From: Xanthomonas euroxanthea
GTDB lineage: Bacteria; Pseudomonadota; Gammaproteobacteria; Xanthomonadales; Xanthomonadaceae
Direction: 5' to 3'
DNA length: 64,000 nt
NCBI RefSeq assembly: GCF_900476395.1
Contig: NZ_UIHB01000002.1
Coordinates: 527,126 to 591,125 of the forward strand
Part shown: positions 35,748 to 44,759 of the stretch, in pieces
Layout: each line of letters opens with the position of its first letter
Numbering within the stretch: the first letter of the stretch is position 1
Notes under the pieces: generated by a model
The model's database searches: none
Told to the model about the DNA's origin: nothing
Seen by the model: the letters and a program-made list of their open reading frames with translations, nothing else
Program-made: the position numbers and the translations under genes

Positions 35748-36248
35748 ATGAGCGTTCCCGCACAAGCTTTTGCAGATCGGCTGCCCAATGATCTTTGGCC
35801 TGGCAGCATCTTTCTTTTCCGAGAGAGTTGGGCGCTGTTGGTCAACAGTCAGCAGGAAGAAGTTGAGCCTGTCCTCGCATTCTTGGTGCTCCAAGGCGAG
35901 CACACAGGCTCGCTCTTGAAGGTCGGAAAAGGAATGCCGCCATGCCTGACTCTGGCCGAACCGTTCGGATGGTTCGCATCAGTGAAAGAGGGGGTGCTCC
36001 CGGCGCATGACGTGGTGGATACTGCATCACTCTCACTCACGTCAGATGGACCGGTCGTTGTTGGTCAGATGCCTAGCCAATGGGGAGACGGCGAAAAGAT
36101 CGCTTTTGGCATGCATGGACAGCCCCTTGGTGACCATCCCCGTGGTGCGGTCAAGCGCTTTGCCACATGGAGTGTTGAGCTTTGTCATCCCGCCCAGCCT
36201 TTCGTGAGCTTGGGGCGGATCTTTGAGGTCGATCGAAGTATGTCCTGA
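35748..36248 (+). CDS. Hypothetical protein in the DUF4062 cluster
   Basis: A 166-residue, mostly beta-strand protein (GSIFLFRESWALLVNSQQEE, PVLAFLVLQGEH, KIAFGMHGQPLG). No family recognised. It starts 31 bases after the DUF4062 gene and so is probably co-transcribed. GGGAGAAATCA before ATG 35748 is a reasonable ribosome site. Confidence 0.55.
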   Translation: MSVPAQAFADRLPNDLWPGSIFLFRESWALLVNSQQEEVEPVLAFLVLQGEHTGSLLKVGKGMPPCLTLAEPFGWFASVKEGVLPAHDVVDTASLSLTSDGPVVVGQMPSQWGDGEKIAFGMHGQPLGDHPRGAVKRFATWSVELCHPAQPFVSLGRIFEVDRSMS

Positions 36249-36314
36249 TTCCATAACAGGCAAAGTAGAACGCTCGAAAATAGCTGTCTTACGCTCTTGA
36301 GCCTTGCTAAATCT

Positions 36315-36342
36315 TGAGTCAGAACTGATGAACTCTGACTCA
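36315..36342. promoter_or_regulatory. Perfect inverted repeat before the first relaxase gene
   Basis: Arms tgagtcaga (36315-36323) and tctgactca (36334-36342) are exact complements with a 10-base spacer, ending 10 bases before the relaxase ATG. The location over the ribosome site suggests translational control, a repressor operator, or part of a transfer origin. Confidence 0.5.
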
Positions 36343-36352
36343 GGAAACACAC

Positions 36353-37243
36353 ATGGCCATCTATCACACCCGCATCAAAACTTACAGCCGAGCCAAAGGG
36401 CATTCGGCGCTTGCCGCAGCGGCATATCGCGGTGGTTATCTGCTCACCGATCCCGCCTCAGGTGCGCGCCACGACTACCGGGGTAGGGCGGGCATCATCC
36501 AGTCGCGTTGCCTGGCACCACCTGGTTCGCCGGCATGGGCGGATGACCCGCAAGCACTTTGGGCCGCTGCAGAAGCGGCAGAGCGACGCTGCAACAGCAC
36601 CGTCTGCCGCGACTTCGCGGTTGCGCTTCCGCACGAACTCGATGACCCCAAGCGCTGGGAGTTGGTGCTCGATATCGCACATCGCCTGATTGGCCGCTTT
36701 GGATTTGCGTTGCAAGCGAGTCACCATCGCCCGAACAAAGATGATCCGCGCTACTTCTATGCGCATCTACTCGCCACGACTAGACGGATGGAAGCATCGG
36801 GAATGACGGCGAAAACGCGTGTGCTAGACGGGCGCATGAATGGCAAGGAGGAAGTTGAGTGGATCCGCGCCATGATCGCTGACCGGATCAATGCACACCT
36901 TGCCCAAGCCGGCATTGGAAAATCGTTTGAGCATCGGCCCTTGACGGAACGCTTAGGGGCGATGCGAGGCAACGGGGTCTTTGTCCAAGGACAAGCAAGC
37001 TTCGAACAGCTTCTGTCCCGCTACCGCCAAGATGGGCGACTGTTGAGCGTGCCGGATGGCCACACGGCGGAGCAGGCCCAGCGTGAGCACCAAGGGCCAG
37101 GCATGGACACTTCTGTTAATGAGGCTTCGGTGGCGCAGGTGCCCATCATGTTGTCACCCACTGGCGGGCTCAGTTCAAGTAGGGACGACGAAGCTCTGTC
37201 AGCAAACCAAGAAGATCGAAGCGGCCATCAAGATACGCATTGA
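36353..37243 (+). CDS. MobA/MobL-family relaxase-like protein, short form
   Basis: A 296-residue protein with the MobA/MobL N-terminus MAIYHTRIKTYSRAKGHSAL, then AAAAYRGG. The catalytic histidine region is present as SHHRPNKDDPRYFYAHLLAT, where the usual NPHAH-type triad is replaced by DPRYFYAH. Only the relaxase domain remains; the second relaxase at 54,275 is 547 residues. It may be a truncated or a specialised nickase. Its 3' end overlaps a small minus-strand gene candidate. Confidence 0.75.
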   Translation: MAIYHTRIKTYSRAKGHSALAAAAYRGGYLLTDPASGARHDYRGRAGIIQSRCLAPPGSPAWADDPQALWAAAEAAERRCNSTVCRDFAVALPHELDDPKRWELVLDIAHRLIGRFGFALQASHHRPNKDDPRYFYAHLLATTRRMEASGMTAKTRVLDGRMNGKEEVEWIRAMIADRINAHLAQAGIGKSFEHRPLTERLGAMRGNGVFVQGQASFEQLLSRYRQDGRLLSVPDGHTAEQAQREHQGPGMDTSVNEASVAQVPIMLSPTGGLSSSRDDEALSANQEDRSGHQDTH

Positions 37244-37379
37244 GGGCGTCTGCCATGTGCTGGTCAACGCCAAAGCCGGCTGCGTTTTGTTGGGCGATCC
37301 AGCTTTCAACATGAGCTTGGCGGAGTTGATGTTCTTGCTGGTCGAGGGGCATAGCGGGGGAGTGGACGGCAGAAGACAT
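37170..37379 (-). CDS. Small VbhA-like antitoxin candidate
   Basis: A 69-residue frame encoding EHQLRQAHVESWIAQQNAAG, then DQHMADALNAYLDGRFDLLG. The pattern of an N-terminal helix, a G-x-x-x-x-x-x-x-x-A-x-x-Y-x-x-G turn and an acidic end resembles VbhA-type antitoxins of Fic toxins. No Fic toxin is visible next to it. It overlaps the relaxase 3' end by 74 bases on the opposite strand, so it could be spurious. Confidence 0.35.
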   Translation of the reverse strand: MSSAVHSPAMPLDQQEHQLRQAHVESWIAQQNAAGFGVDQHMADALNAYLDGRFDLLGLLTELRRPYLN

Positions 37380-37467
37380 AATGACGAATCCAGTGTTGTG
37401 GTTCTTCGATTCGTAGCAGAGAAGCCTTCGCCGTCAAGCCCAGTCGCCTAGCCCAATGGTCGCTCGG

Positions 37468-37860
37468 TCAAAGCTTCAATTTTTCGTTGACCGCCTGACT
37501 GACCAGCTCATACCACCGGTTCATCTCGGTCTCGTTGCCGAACTTGATGGTCCACACGGGATGATCGATGTCTTTGACATTGAGCGTCAGCGTCCCTTCG
37601 CGATTGTAGTTGTGCCAGTGCTTTTCCCAGGACCGGACATCACTCAGCGCATACGCCTTGATGCGATTGCCGGCTTTGAACTTGATCGATGAGCGGGCTG
37701 TTGACACAGCAATGCGCGTGTTCTTGTAGCCATAAAACCGCTGGAAGTCATGGTCAAATGTTGCGTTGTCACTGCGCGTTTTCACCGTTTTGGCAAGCAC
37801 CAAGAAGATCGCGGCGCAGCCAGCGAAGAAGACCAGGGTAAGAAAAGTGCCGACCGTCAT
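37468..37860 (-). CDS. Hypothetical single-pass membrane protein (possibly DUF4755)
   Basis: A 130-residue protein with one N-terminal transmembrane helix (VGTFLTLVFFAGCAAIFLVL) and a PH-like beta domain (YGYKNTRIAVSTARSSIKF, ALSDVRSWEKHWHNYN, HPVWTIKFGNETEMNRWYEL). The SWEKHW region reminds me of DUF4755, without certainty. ATG 37860 follows AGGAA at the proper distance. It likely forms an operon with the lipoprotein gene upstream, 48 bases away. Confidence 0.6.
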   Translation of the reverse strand: MTVGTFLTLVFFAGCAAIFLVLAKTVKTRSDNATFDHDFQRFYGYKNTRIAVSTARSSIKFKAGNRIKAYALSDVRSWEKHWHNYNREGTLTLNVKDIDHPVWTIKFGNETEMNRWYELVSQAVNEKLKL

Positions 37861-37908
37861 GTGAGTTCCTGAGGAAAGGATGGGATCGCCGTTGATCGCC
37901 AACGGCGG

Positions 37909-38220
37909 CTATTGGACGCGGGCAGTGATCTTCCAAGTGCCGCCCACCTTGGTGAAGGTGTAGACCCCGTCCATTTGATTGCCGAAGTCTTGACCCAAGG
38001 CCTTCACCTTGGCGCTGGCATCGCACGTGTAGCTGGGCGCACCGTCCGCCTTTTGGCACTGGTTGCTCTTGAAGTCTTCGATCCTGGCCTCGTCATTGCT
38101 GTTCTCTTTGACGAACTGCAAGAAGGCAAATTCCCGCTCAGACTGCGATGGGCGACCTCCCGAGCAGGCACCCAAGAAGGCGATCAACATCCCGACAACG
38201 GCAAGGCGTGCTTTGCGCAT
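37909..38220 (-). CDS. Small lipoprotein
   Basis: A 103-residue lipoprotein with signal peptide MRKARLAVVGMLIAFLGAC and lipobox LGAC. The mature part (SEREFAFLQFVKENSN, CQKADGAPSYTCDASAK, FTKVGGTWKITARV) has two cysteines that may form a disulfide. Function unknown. Small lipoproteins beside mobilisation genes often act in entry exclusion or as immunity factors, but nothing here proves it. Confidence 0.65.
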   Translation of the reverse strand: MRKARLAVVGMLIAFLGACSGGRPSQSEREFAFLQFVKENSNDEARIEDFKSNQCQKADGAPSYTCDASAKVKALGQDFGNQMDGVYTFTKVGGTWKITARVQ

Positions 38221-38349
38221 ACAGATTCCTAAGGGGGGCGAGGAGAGGGCGGTGCCTCGGCAATGGGAAGGCTTGAACTTGACGCGCGGCCATGTTACTG
38301 AAAAAGTAACAGACACCACAAGTGGGAGGCGCCATGCTCGTTCGTCACA

Positions 38350-38712
38350 TTGCATGCCTGTGGTCACTTTTTGGATCCGAAAGACGCTCGCCTCATCTTT
38401 GCCAACCGCCTAAGACAGGCGCGCCTGGCTGCTGGGCTGACCCAAGAGGCCTTAGGTGTGGCAGCCGGGATAGCCGCTGAGGTGGCCCGCACGCGGATCA
38501 ATCGTTACGAGCACGGCGTCAACGAGTGTGATTTGCGCACCGCCAAGCGCCTGGCCGATGCCCTCGGAATGCCACTGGCTGCCTTCTTCGCCGAGACCGA
38601 TGAGGTGGCAGAGGCGATCCAAGCGCTCGCGAAGCTCTCCGTCGAAGAGCAGCGAAAAGTCGTCGTCGAATTGCAGCTCAAAGCCCAGCGCAGCGATCTA
38701 CCCAGCTCATAG
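38350..38712 (+). CDS. XRE-family transcriptional regulator
   Basis: A 120-residue repressor-like protein with a clear XRE helix-turn-helix (FANRLRQARLAAGLTQEALG, then RTRINRYEHGVNECDLRTAK and LADALGMPLAAFFAE). The start is a TTG, at 38350 or 38371; no ATG is available in frame. It precedes the VirD4-like gene and may regulate it and the downstream toxin, and is divergent from the lipoprotein gene. Confidence 0.8.
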   Translation: MHACGHFLDPKDARLIFANRLRQARLAAGLTQEALGVAAGIAAEVARTRINRYEHGVNECDLRTAKRLADALGMPLAAFFAETDEVAEAIQALAKLSVEEQRKVVVELQLKAQRSDLPSS

Positions 38713-38874
38713 TGAGAGGGTCCTTGCTGGTGCCTTGGCATACGTGCAGATCAGACAATTCCTACACGGATGCCAATGCCCATCCGATCTGAGCGGGCGG
38801 TGTGATCCTGTAATCTTGCGAGCGGACGGTCATTTTCAAACAAGCCAGGGATCACCGATGGAAGGCAGCGCTCA

Positions 38875-40578
38875 ATGACCGGCAAGATCAAGCTCAGTGT
38901 CGCCATCGCGCTCTTGCTCCTCGCCCTCATTGCAGGGGTCTACCTCTCCGGTCAGTTGATCCTGATGCTGTTGAAAGTGGCTGGGCCGCTCAGCTTCGAC
39001 ACCTATTGGTCTTACGTCAAAGCGCTCGACCTCCCGCAGTTCGCTCCCTATGCCACCAAGATCAAGCTGGCTGGCGCCATTGGCTTCGGCGTGCCGCTGC
39101 TGGCCTGGATCGCACTGCTGATCCCGCTGTTCAAGCCGAAGGCGGCCGCCTTGCATGGCGATGCGCGCTTTGCGTCCGGCAGTGATCTGGCCAAGAAGGA
39201 TATGCTCAAACCATCGCCAACCGGCATCGTGGTCGGCAAGCACGGTGGCAAGTTGGTGCGCCTACCTGGGCAACAGTTTGTGATCCTGGCCGCGCCCACG
39301 CGTTCGGGCAAGGGTGTGGGCATCGTCATTCCCAATCTGCTCGACTACCAAGGCTCGGTGGTGGTCCTGGACATCAAGCAGGAAAACTTCGATCTGACTT
39401 CCGGCTGGCGCAAGAGCCAAGGCCAAGAGGTCTTTTTGTTCAACCCCTTTGCCGAAGACGGGCGCACGCACCGCTGGAATCCGCTGAGCTATATCTCGCC
39501 CGATCCCGCGTTTCGCGTGTCGGATCTGATGAGTGTGGCGGCAATGCTCTATCCAGACGGCTCTGACGCCCAGAAGTTCTGGGTAAGCCAGGCGCGCAAC
39601 GCCTTCATGGCGTTTACGCTCTATCTGTTCGATAGCTTGGACGATCAGATCAAGCGCAAGCACCCGAAAGACACCTGGATGTTCCCAACCCTAGGCTTGC
39701 TCTATCGCGTGTCGTCTGGGGATGGGAGCGACTTGAAGGGCTACCTTAAAAAGCTTTCTCAGCGCGACTTCCTGGGCCGCGACGCCAAGATGGCGTTCGA
39801 CAATTTGCTCTCGCAAGCCGAAGAGACGTTCGCCTCGATCATGGGCACGTTCAAGGAGCCGCTCAACCAGTTCATCAACCCAATCCTGGATGCGGCCACC
39901 AGCGGCAACGATTTCTTGCTCACCGATGTGCGCAAGAAGAAGATGAGCATCTACATTGGCATCCAGCCGAACAAGCTGGCGGAAAGCCGCCTGTTGATCA
40001 ACCTGCTGTTTAGTCAGCTCATCAACCTCAACACCAAAGAGTTGCCGCAGAACAACCCGGCGCTCAAACATCAATGCTTGCTGCTGATGGATGAGTTCAC
40101 GTCCATCGGCCGGGTCGACATCATTGCAAGCGCGGTGAGCTACATGGCCGGCTACAACATCCGCTTGCTGCCGATCATCCAGAGCATGGCGCAGCTGGAC
40201 GCGACCTATGGCAAGGATGTCTCGCGCACCATCATCACCAACCATGCCTTGCAAATCGTCTACGCCCCGCGCGAGCAGCAAGACGCCAACGACTACTCGG
40301 ACATGCTCGGCTACACCACGGTGCGCAAGAAGAACAAGTCGCACACGAGTGGCAAGCAAAGCAGCGTGTCTTACTCCGAGACCGAGCAACGCCGTGCCTT
40401 GATGCTGCCGCAAGAGTTGAAGGCGATGGGCTTTGACAAGGAGGTCTTCCTCTACGAAGGCATCCCAAGCCCGGTGCTCTGCGAGAAGATCAAGTATTAC
40501 GAAGATACCTACTTCACCAAACGGCTGCTCCCAAAAGCCGAGGTGAAGAAATTATCTGCCGCCGTCTCGGGCTCATGA
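38875..40578 (+). CDS. VirD4/TraG-like type IV coupling ATPase
   Basis: A 567-residue inner-membrane coupling protein. Two N-terminal transmembrane helices (residues 5-35 and 65-88) precede the Walker A motif APTRSGKGVG with Lys146. LLLMDEFTSIGR is the Walker B region, followed by IIQSMAQLDATYG and ITNHALQIVYAPR. It could recruit the relaxosome for mobilisation, or feed effectors to a chromosomal bacterial-killing type IV system. The immediate downstream toxin/immunity genes favour the second reading; no other T4SS gene lies in this window. Confidence 0.9.
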   Translation: MTGKIKLSVAIALLLLALIAGVYLSGQLILMLLKVAGPLSFDTYWSYVKALDLPQFAPYATKIKLAGAIGFGVPLLAWIALLIPLFKPKAAALHGDARFASGSDLAKKDMLKPSPTGIVVGKHGGKLVRLPGQQFVILAAPTRSGKGVGIVIPNLLDYQGSVVVLDIKQENFDLTSGWRKSQGQEVFLFNPFAEDGRTHRWNPLSYISPDPAFRVSDLMSVAAMLYPDGSDAQKFWVSQARNAFMAFTLYLFDSLDDQIKRKHPKDTWMFPTLGLLYRVSSGDGSDLKGYLKKLSQRDFLGRDAKMAFDNLLSQAEETFASIMGTFKEPLNQFINPILDAATSGNDFLLTDVRKKKMSIYIGIQPNKLAESRLLINLLFSQLINLNTKELPQNNPALKHQCLLLMDEFTSIGRVDIIASAVSYMAGYNIRLLPIIQSMAQLDATYGKDVSRTIITNHALQIVYAPREQQDANDYSDMLGYTTVRKKNKSHTSGKQSSVSYSETEQRRALMLPQELKAMGFDKEVFLYEGIPSPVLCEKIKYYEDTYFTKRLLPKAEVKKLSAAVSGS

Positions 40579-40617
40579 AATTAGCTCTTGACGAAAAATC
40601 CAAGCCATTGCCGGGAA

Positions 40618-41079
40618 ATGAAGATGCCATTTGTAAATGAATTTATTCCTGAGCCAGATGTTGTTAAATACGACCTAGAAGCGATCGACAGAGACTTCGT
40701 GGTCGGTGGCACCAATGCAAGAGACTGGACAATTGATCGTGATCGCGACATGTATTTGCGCAATGTCGCAAACGGTGGCGGCACTGAAATTGAAGTCAGA
40801 AACCAGACGAAATTTTCCTTCTATTGGCATGGAGAGCTCCTGACGCTGAGACTGGATTTGGTCGACGGTGGAGGCGCGCGAGGTCAGCCCGGCTGGTCCC
40901 ATTGGAGACTGATGTGGATCAATGGAGGAGAGGGACTGCCTGAGCATCTCAAGGCCGACAAGGAGCGATTCATAGTTGACCTCAAAGAAGCCTTGCTTGC
41001 ATACAAGGATTTTGGCGTCCATTCCAGGAACACGGACTACCACATCGTTTTTGAAGTCGATGAGGGGTGCTTGGTGTGA
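40618..41079 (+). CDS. Putative cytoplasmic immunity protein
   Basis: A protein of 151-153 residues, starting at ATG 40618 or 40624. It is acidic, without a signal peptide or transmembrane helix (VNEFIPEPDVVKYDLEAIDR, FSFYWHGELLTLRLDLVDG, WSHWRLMWINGGEGLP). No family recognised. Its stop overlaps the toxin gene start as GTGA, the coupling expected of a toxin/immunity pair. Cytoplasmic location suggests the cognate toxin acts in the cytoplasm, which would differ from the periplasmic lipoprotein immunity proteins typical of Xanthomonas type IV effectors. Confidence 0.55.
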   Translation: MKMPFVNEFIPEPDVVKYDLEAIDRDFVVGGTNARDWTIDRDRDMYLRNVANGGGTEIEVRNQTKFSFYWHGELLTLRLDLVDGGGARGQPGWSHWRLMWINGGEGLPEHLKADKERFIVDLKEALLAYKDFGVHSRNTDYHIVFEVDEGCLV

Positions 41080-44000
41080 ATGGCTCGATATCTGCCCAGG
41101 ACGCAATCGATAGAATTCGTCAGAACCCTGGCGATTACCAAACACCAGAATCGCTGCGGTCGCTCGCCGCTCAGGTGGATGCAAATGCCTCAGGCAAGGT
41201 CACTGTTCTTTATAGTGGCCCGGCAGCGAAGGACATCTGGTCGACTGATGTCATTGGATCGATGATCGAATCTGGCGAAGACATCCGGGTTATCGATAAA
41301 AGCCAGGCATCGAAGTTTCTGAATTCCCGCGAGTTCTATACCGCGCTCGCCGACATCTACGAAATTTCGCCTCGTGAGCTGATAGATGGGTCTCATCGGG
41401 GGCCTGCCACAGAGTGGCTTTACCACCCCACGCAAGGTCCTTGGGCAGATGCGTCTGGACGGTTTGCAGATGCAACCGTAGGTGAGGTTCATGCCATCGT
41501 GGGCGACGCTCAGCCAAGCCGTGTCTTTGGCGAAATTGAAGTGCCTCGCATTCTTGCCAATCCAAACGTCACCTCGATTGAGGGCCTTCCGCGTGAAGCG
41601 CTGGCCGGTGTGAAAGACCGGCTCGGTCAGCAAGCAGCCTTTGAGCTGATCGTGGCCCGTGCGCGTGAACACGAGGGCATGCTGCGCATCCCAGCCAGTG
41701 ATGATGCGCTCCGCGAGAACAAAGTTCTGAGGCTCGACAACAGAGAGTATTTTCGCGGAACGGCCATTGAAGGAACATCAAAGGCGTTAGACCAGAGCAC
41801 GCTTCCGCTCAGTGAGCGCATGAAACCGCCAACCGAGCATGCCCAAGCGGGTCAGCAGCGCTGGGATGAGTGGCAGGGACGCAATATCCAGACCACGCCT
41901 GAGCCTGAGATCCCAGGCTTGCGTCGCGCCGGGATGACAGCAGGGCTTGCGGGCTTGGGTGTTGCCGCGACCGCCTACGATGCGTCTCAAACCGGCGAGC
42001 GTGTTGGCACGCTGTTGGCACAAGACAACCTCACCGCTGCGCGTTCGGAAGCGTTGCACTTTGCTGCCCGAGGTGCCGGCGGCTGGGCGGGAGGCGCCGC
42101 CGCCGCCGCCGTTGTTGGCACAACCGGCGCCGGGCCCGTCGCGCTGGTGGTGGCCGATGGTTATTTGTTCAGTGCTGCTGCCGACAAAGCGGCGACGCTC
42201 TGGGACAACCGTCAGATCTATACACAGACCGACAAGCAGGGCGTGAGTTGGGAGTTCAACGGCAGCCAGTGGCTTCGCCAAGAAAAAGCCGACCTGCAAA
42301 ACGATGGCGTGGATACCCAACAGAAGCAGGGCATGTTCGCGCTGCCAGAAAAAGCGCGCGAGCTGAACTATCACGCCAGTAGCGAAGCGACCGAGCAGGC
42401 GCTGGGCAAGGTGCAACCCAGTAATCCCTATGTGCAGCCATCCAGTGACGCAGATGCGGCGCATCTCTACGCACGGGATTGGAGGCATGATCCGGCAAGT
42501 GGCCAGTGGTCACGGATGGTCGCCGATGAAGTCGACCGGAACGATCGTCCCATCTGGACGGTGGATCCAGCAAGCCCCGAGCGAAGTGCCGCGTTGGACC
42601 AGCAAGCAGCCCAGGTGATTGACGCCAACATTGCCCGTGGCCCAGCTGCGATTGCCGCGACGTATCAAGCTGCTTATCAGCGCAATGGTTGGGACGACTT
42701 TGGCCCCTTGCCAGCGGCCGTGCAAGCCGCCTTAAACCCCGACTCACTGCAAGCATCGGACGGCAGGCAGTATCAGCGCGATACGCAAGGCCAATGGCGG
42801 CATGATGGCGTTGCTGCCGAAGGCAATGTCCCGTTGGAACTCAATGCAACGCGTGAACGCTTGCAACCGGCCTTGGAGCAGCATGCGCAGGCAATGGCAC
42901 AGATGCCCGCGCGGCAAACGCCAACGGCGCAGCAACAAGACCAGGCCAATACTGAAGCGACGTATGCCGCCTATGGCGTTGCGCCTAATGCTCAGAACGC
43001 AGGCGCGATCCAGCTCGCGGTGCAACGGACACGTGAGGCAAACGGGATCGATGCAGCGACCAGCTCTTTGGCATTGGAGCGTGATGCGACCGGTCAATAC
43101 TCGGTGGACAGCCCCATCCAGCATTTGAGCCGTGACGCCGATGGTGTGGTGCGTGTTGCAGCAACGACCAGCACTGATGAGATCCATCAGGCACTTGGGC
43201 AGGTGCAATCAGTTCGGCAGGATCAACCACCTTCGACGGGTGCACCCGAGCTGCGCATTGAAGCGCAATCGCCCCAAGAACGTGACGCTTATGAGCAAGC
43301 CTTGCGGGAGGTCAATCGGCAGGGTGTTTCCACGCAAGAAGCGCAACAGGTCGCAAGCTTCGCAGCAATGACGGTCACAGCTCCGCGTGTAGACGAAAGC
43401 CAAGCGCCTCAGGCAGCCATTGAGGCGCAGCGGGATCGAGACGCTGCACGCGCACCCGAGGGGCCTGTTGTTGCGGAGACGGCAACGCCGGCCCCAGTTA
43501 TGGTGCCTGCACCCCTTAATGCGCAAGTGCAGGAAGAGACTCGTCCGGTTGCCAAGCCTGCCGAACCGAAGCCCGAACCTATCCCGCAACGCGAACCCCA
43601 AGAAACCCGAACACCTGAGGTTGCCGCACCCTCGGCAGCCGGCGCAGTCCAGCCGAAGGCAGAGGCAGTGGCGCCAGCTTCTGCAAGCGCATCTGCGCCG
43701 AGTGTCGGATCGCCTTCATCAGCTCTCACGTCTCGTGAGGAAACCCCAACCCAGGCAACTGTTCCAACGCCGCCGTCATTTCAGGAAGTGGAAGGGCTGC
43801 GCCTGGGCGACCGAGGGCAAGAGGTTGAGTTCTTGCAATATCGCTTGCAGCAAGTGGATGCGCGTGGTCCAAACGGCCAGGTCGTGCCGCAAGACGGGCA
43901 CTACGGTCCAGAGACCGAACATGCCGTGAGGCAGTTCCAGCAGGAACAAGGTTTGCCGGCAACGGGCGTTGCCGGCCAAGACTTGGATGCTGCATTGTCC

Positions 44001-44759
44001 CAGGCACAACACGCGCGCCGAGAAGCTCTGAAACCCACGGAGCCTGCATCGGCAAATGCAGCAGTGGAGCAGGGCAGCGAGCAGCAAGCCCGAGTAGGAA
44101 TGCCGCAGAACGACGCGCCATCGGCTGTTCTATTGCAGGCAACGCAGCAAGAGGCGGTGCGAGCGCCGTCGCCGGCAATCCCAACACAGAGCGAAGCGCC
44201 GGCAGAGATCGTCTTGCCTGAGCGCACGTCGTCCTCCTATACGTTATCGCCGAGCTTCGGTGGGGCTGGTGGGCGTTCAAACCCAGGTATGAACGATGAG
44301 GACCGGGTCGAGCAAGCGAGGCCCTTCCAAGATGTCGCTCAGCAGGCGTTTCCCTCTAATCATCGGGATTACGCGTTGTTCTCTGCCATCCAGGCACAAC
44401 TTCCGAAAGGCACCTCCGATGAGAAAACCGCCGAAGTGCTCCATGCCGTCAAAGAGTCAGGGATCGAGCGCGCGGATCAACTCCGCAAAGTGACCATCCA
44501 AGATGATGTCGCCTTTGTCTTTGGAAAAACGCCCGGCTTTCACTCGGAAACCGCGCTCAACCCGCCATCGCCTGGCATCAAGGAGACCTTGCAGAAGACG
44601 GAGGCATTGGATCAACAACGGGCGCAGGAGATGGTGCAGTTCCAGCGCGAGCGCGAAGAAATCGACAAGAACCCAACAGGCCCCGTAATGACGCTCGCTG
44701 CCCACTCTCAGCAGCAAATGATGTCAGACGCGTCCAGTGGTGATGGGGGCGGTGGCTGA
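41076..44759 (+). CDS. Large putative type IV secreted toxin with PG-binding and XVIPCD-like C-terminus
   Basis: A protein of about 1227 residues. Residues 1-230 form an unrecognised domain, conserved-looking around LYSGPAAKDIW, IDGSHRGPATEWLYHP and RVFGEIEVPRIL. A glycine/alanine-rich hydrophobic stretch lies near 290-365, then Gln/Ala-rich repeats. Residues about 905-975 are a peptidoglycan-binding domain (LRLGDRGQEVEFLQYRLQ, then DGHYGPETEHAVRQFQQEQG). The C-terminus (NHRDYALFSAIQAQLPKGTS, then KVTIQDDVAFVFGKTPG) and Gln-rich tail resemble the XVIPCD secretion domain. GTG 41076 overlaps the immunity stop and has GAGGGG upstream. Confidence 0.7.
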   Translation: MNGSISAQDAIDRIRQNPGDYQTPESLRSLAAQVDANASGKVTVLYSGPAAKDIWSTDVIGSMIESGEDIRVIDKSQASKFLNSREFYTALADIYEISPRELIDGSHRGPATEWLYHPTQGPWADASGRFADATVGEVHAIVGDAQPSRVFGEIEVPRILANPNVTSIEGLPREALAGVKDRLGQQAAFELIVARAREHEGMLRIPASDDALRENKVLRLDNREYFRGTAIEGTSKALDQSTLPLSERMKPPTEHAQAGQQRWDEWQGRNIQTTPEPEIPGLRRAGMTAGLAGLGVAATAYDASQTGERVGTLLAQDNLTAARSEALHFAARGAGGWAGGAAAAAVVGTTGAGPVALVVADGYLFSAAADKAATLWDNRQIYTQTDKQGVSWEFNGSQWLRQEKADLQNDGVDTQQKQGMFALPEKARELNYHASSEATEQALGKVQPSNPYVQPSSDADAAHLYARDWRHDPASGQWSRMVADEVDRNDRPIWTVDPASPERSAALDQQAAQVIDANIARGPAAIAATYQAAYQRNGWDDFGPLPAAVQAALNPDSLQASDGRQYQRDTQGQWRHDGVAAEGNVPLELNATRERLQPALEQHAQAMAQMPARQTPTAQQQDQANTEATYAAYGVAPNAQNAGAIQLAVQRTREANGIDAATSSLALERDATGQYSVDSPIQHLSRDADGVVRVAATTSTDEIHQALGQVQSVRQDQPPSTGAPELRIEAQSPQERDAYEQALREVNRQGVSTQEAQQVASFAAMTVTAPRVDESQAPQAAIEAQRDRDAARAPEGPVVAETATPAPVMVPAPLNAQVQEETRPVAKPAEPKPEPIPQREPQETRTPEVAAPSAAGAVQPKAEAVAPASASASAPSVGSPSSALTSREETPTQATVPTPPSFQEVEGLRLGDRGQEVEFLQYRLQQVDARGPNGQVVPQDGHYGPETEHAVRQFQQEQGLPATGVAGQDLDAALSQAQHARREALKPTEPASANAAVEQGSEQQARVGMPQNDAPSAVLLQATQQEAVRAPSPAIPTQSEAPAEIVLPERTSSSYTLSPSFGGAGGRSNPGMNDEDRVEQARPFQDVAQQAFPSNHRDYALFSAIQAQLPKGTSDEKTAEVLHAVKESGIERADQLRKVTIQDDVAFVFGKTPGFHSETALNPPSPGIKETLQKTEALDQQRAQEMVQFQREREEIDKNPTGPVMTLAAHSQQQMMSDASSGDGGGG

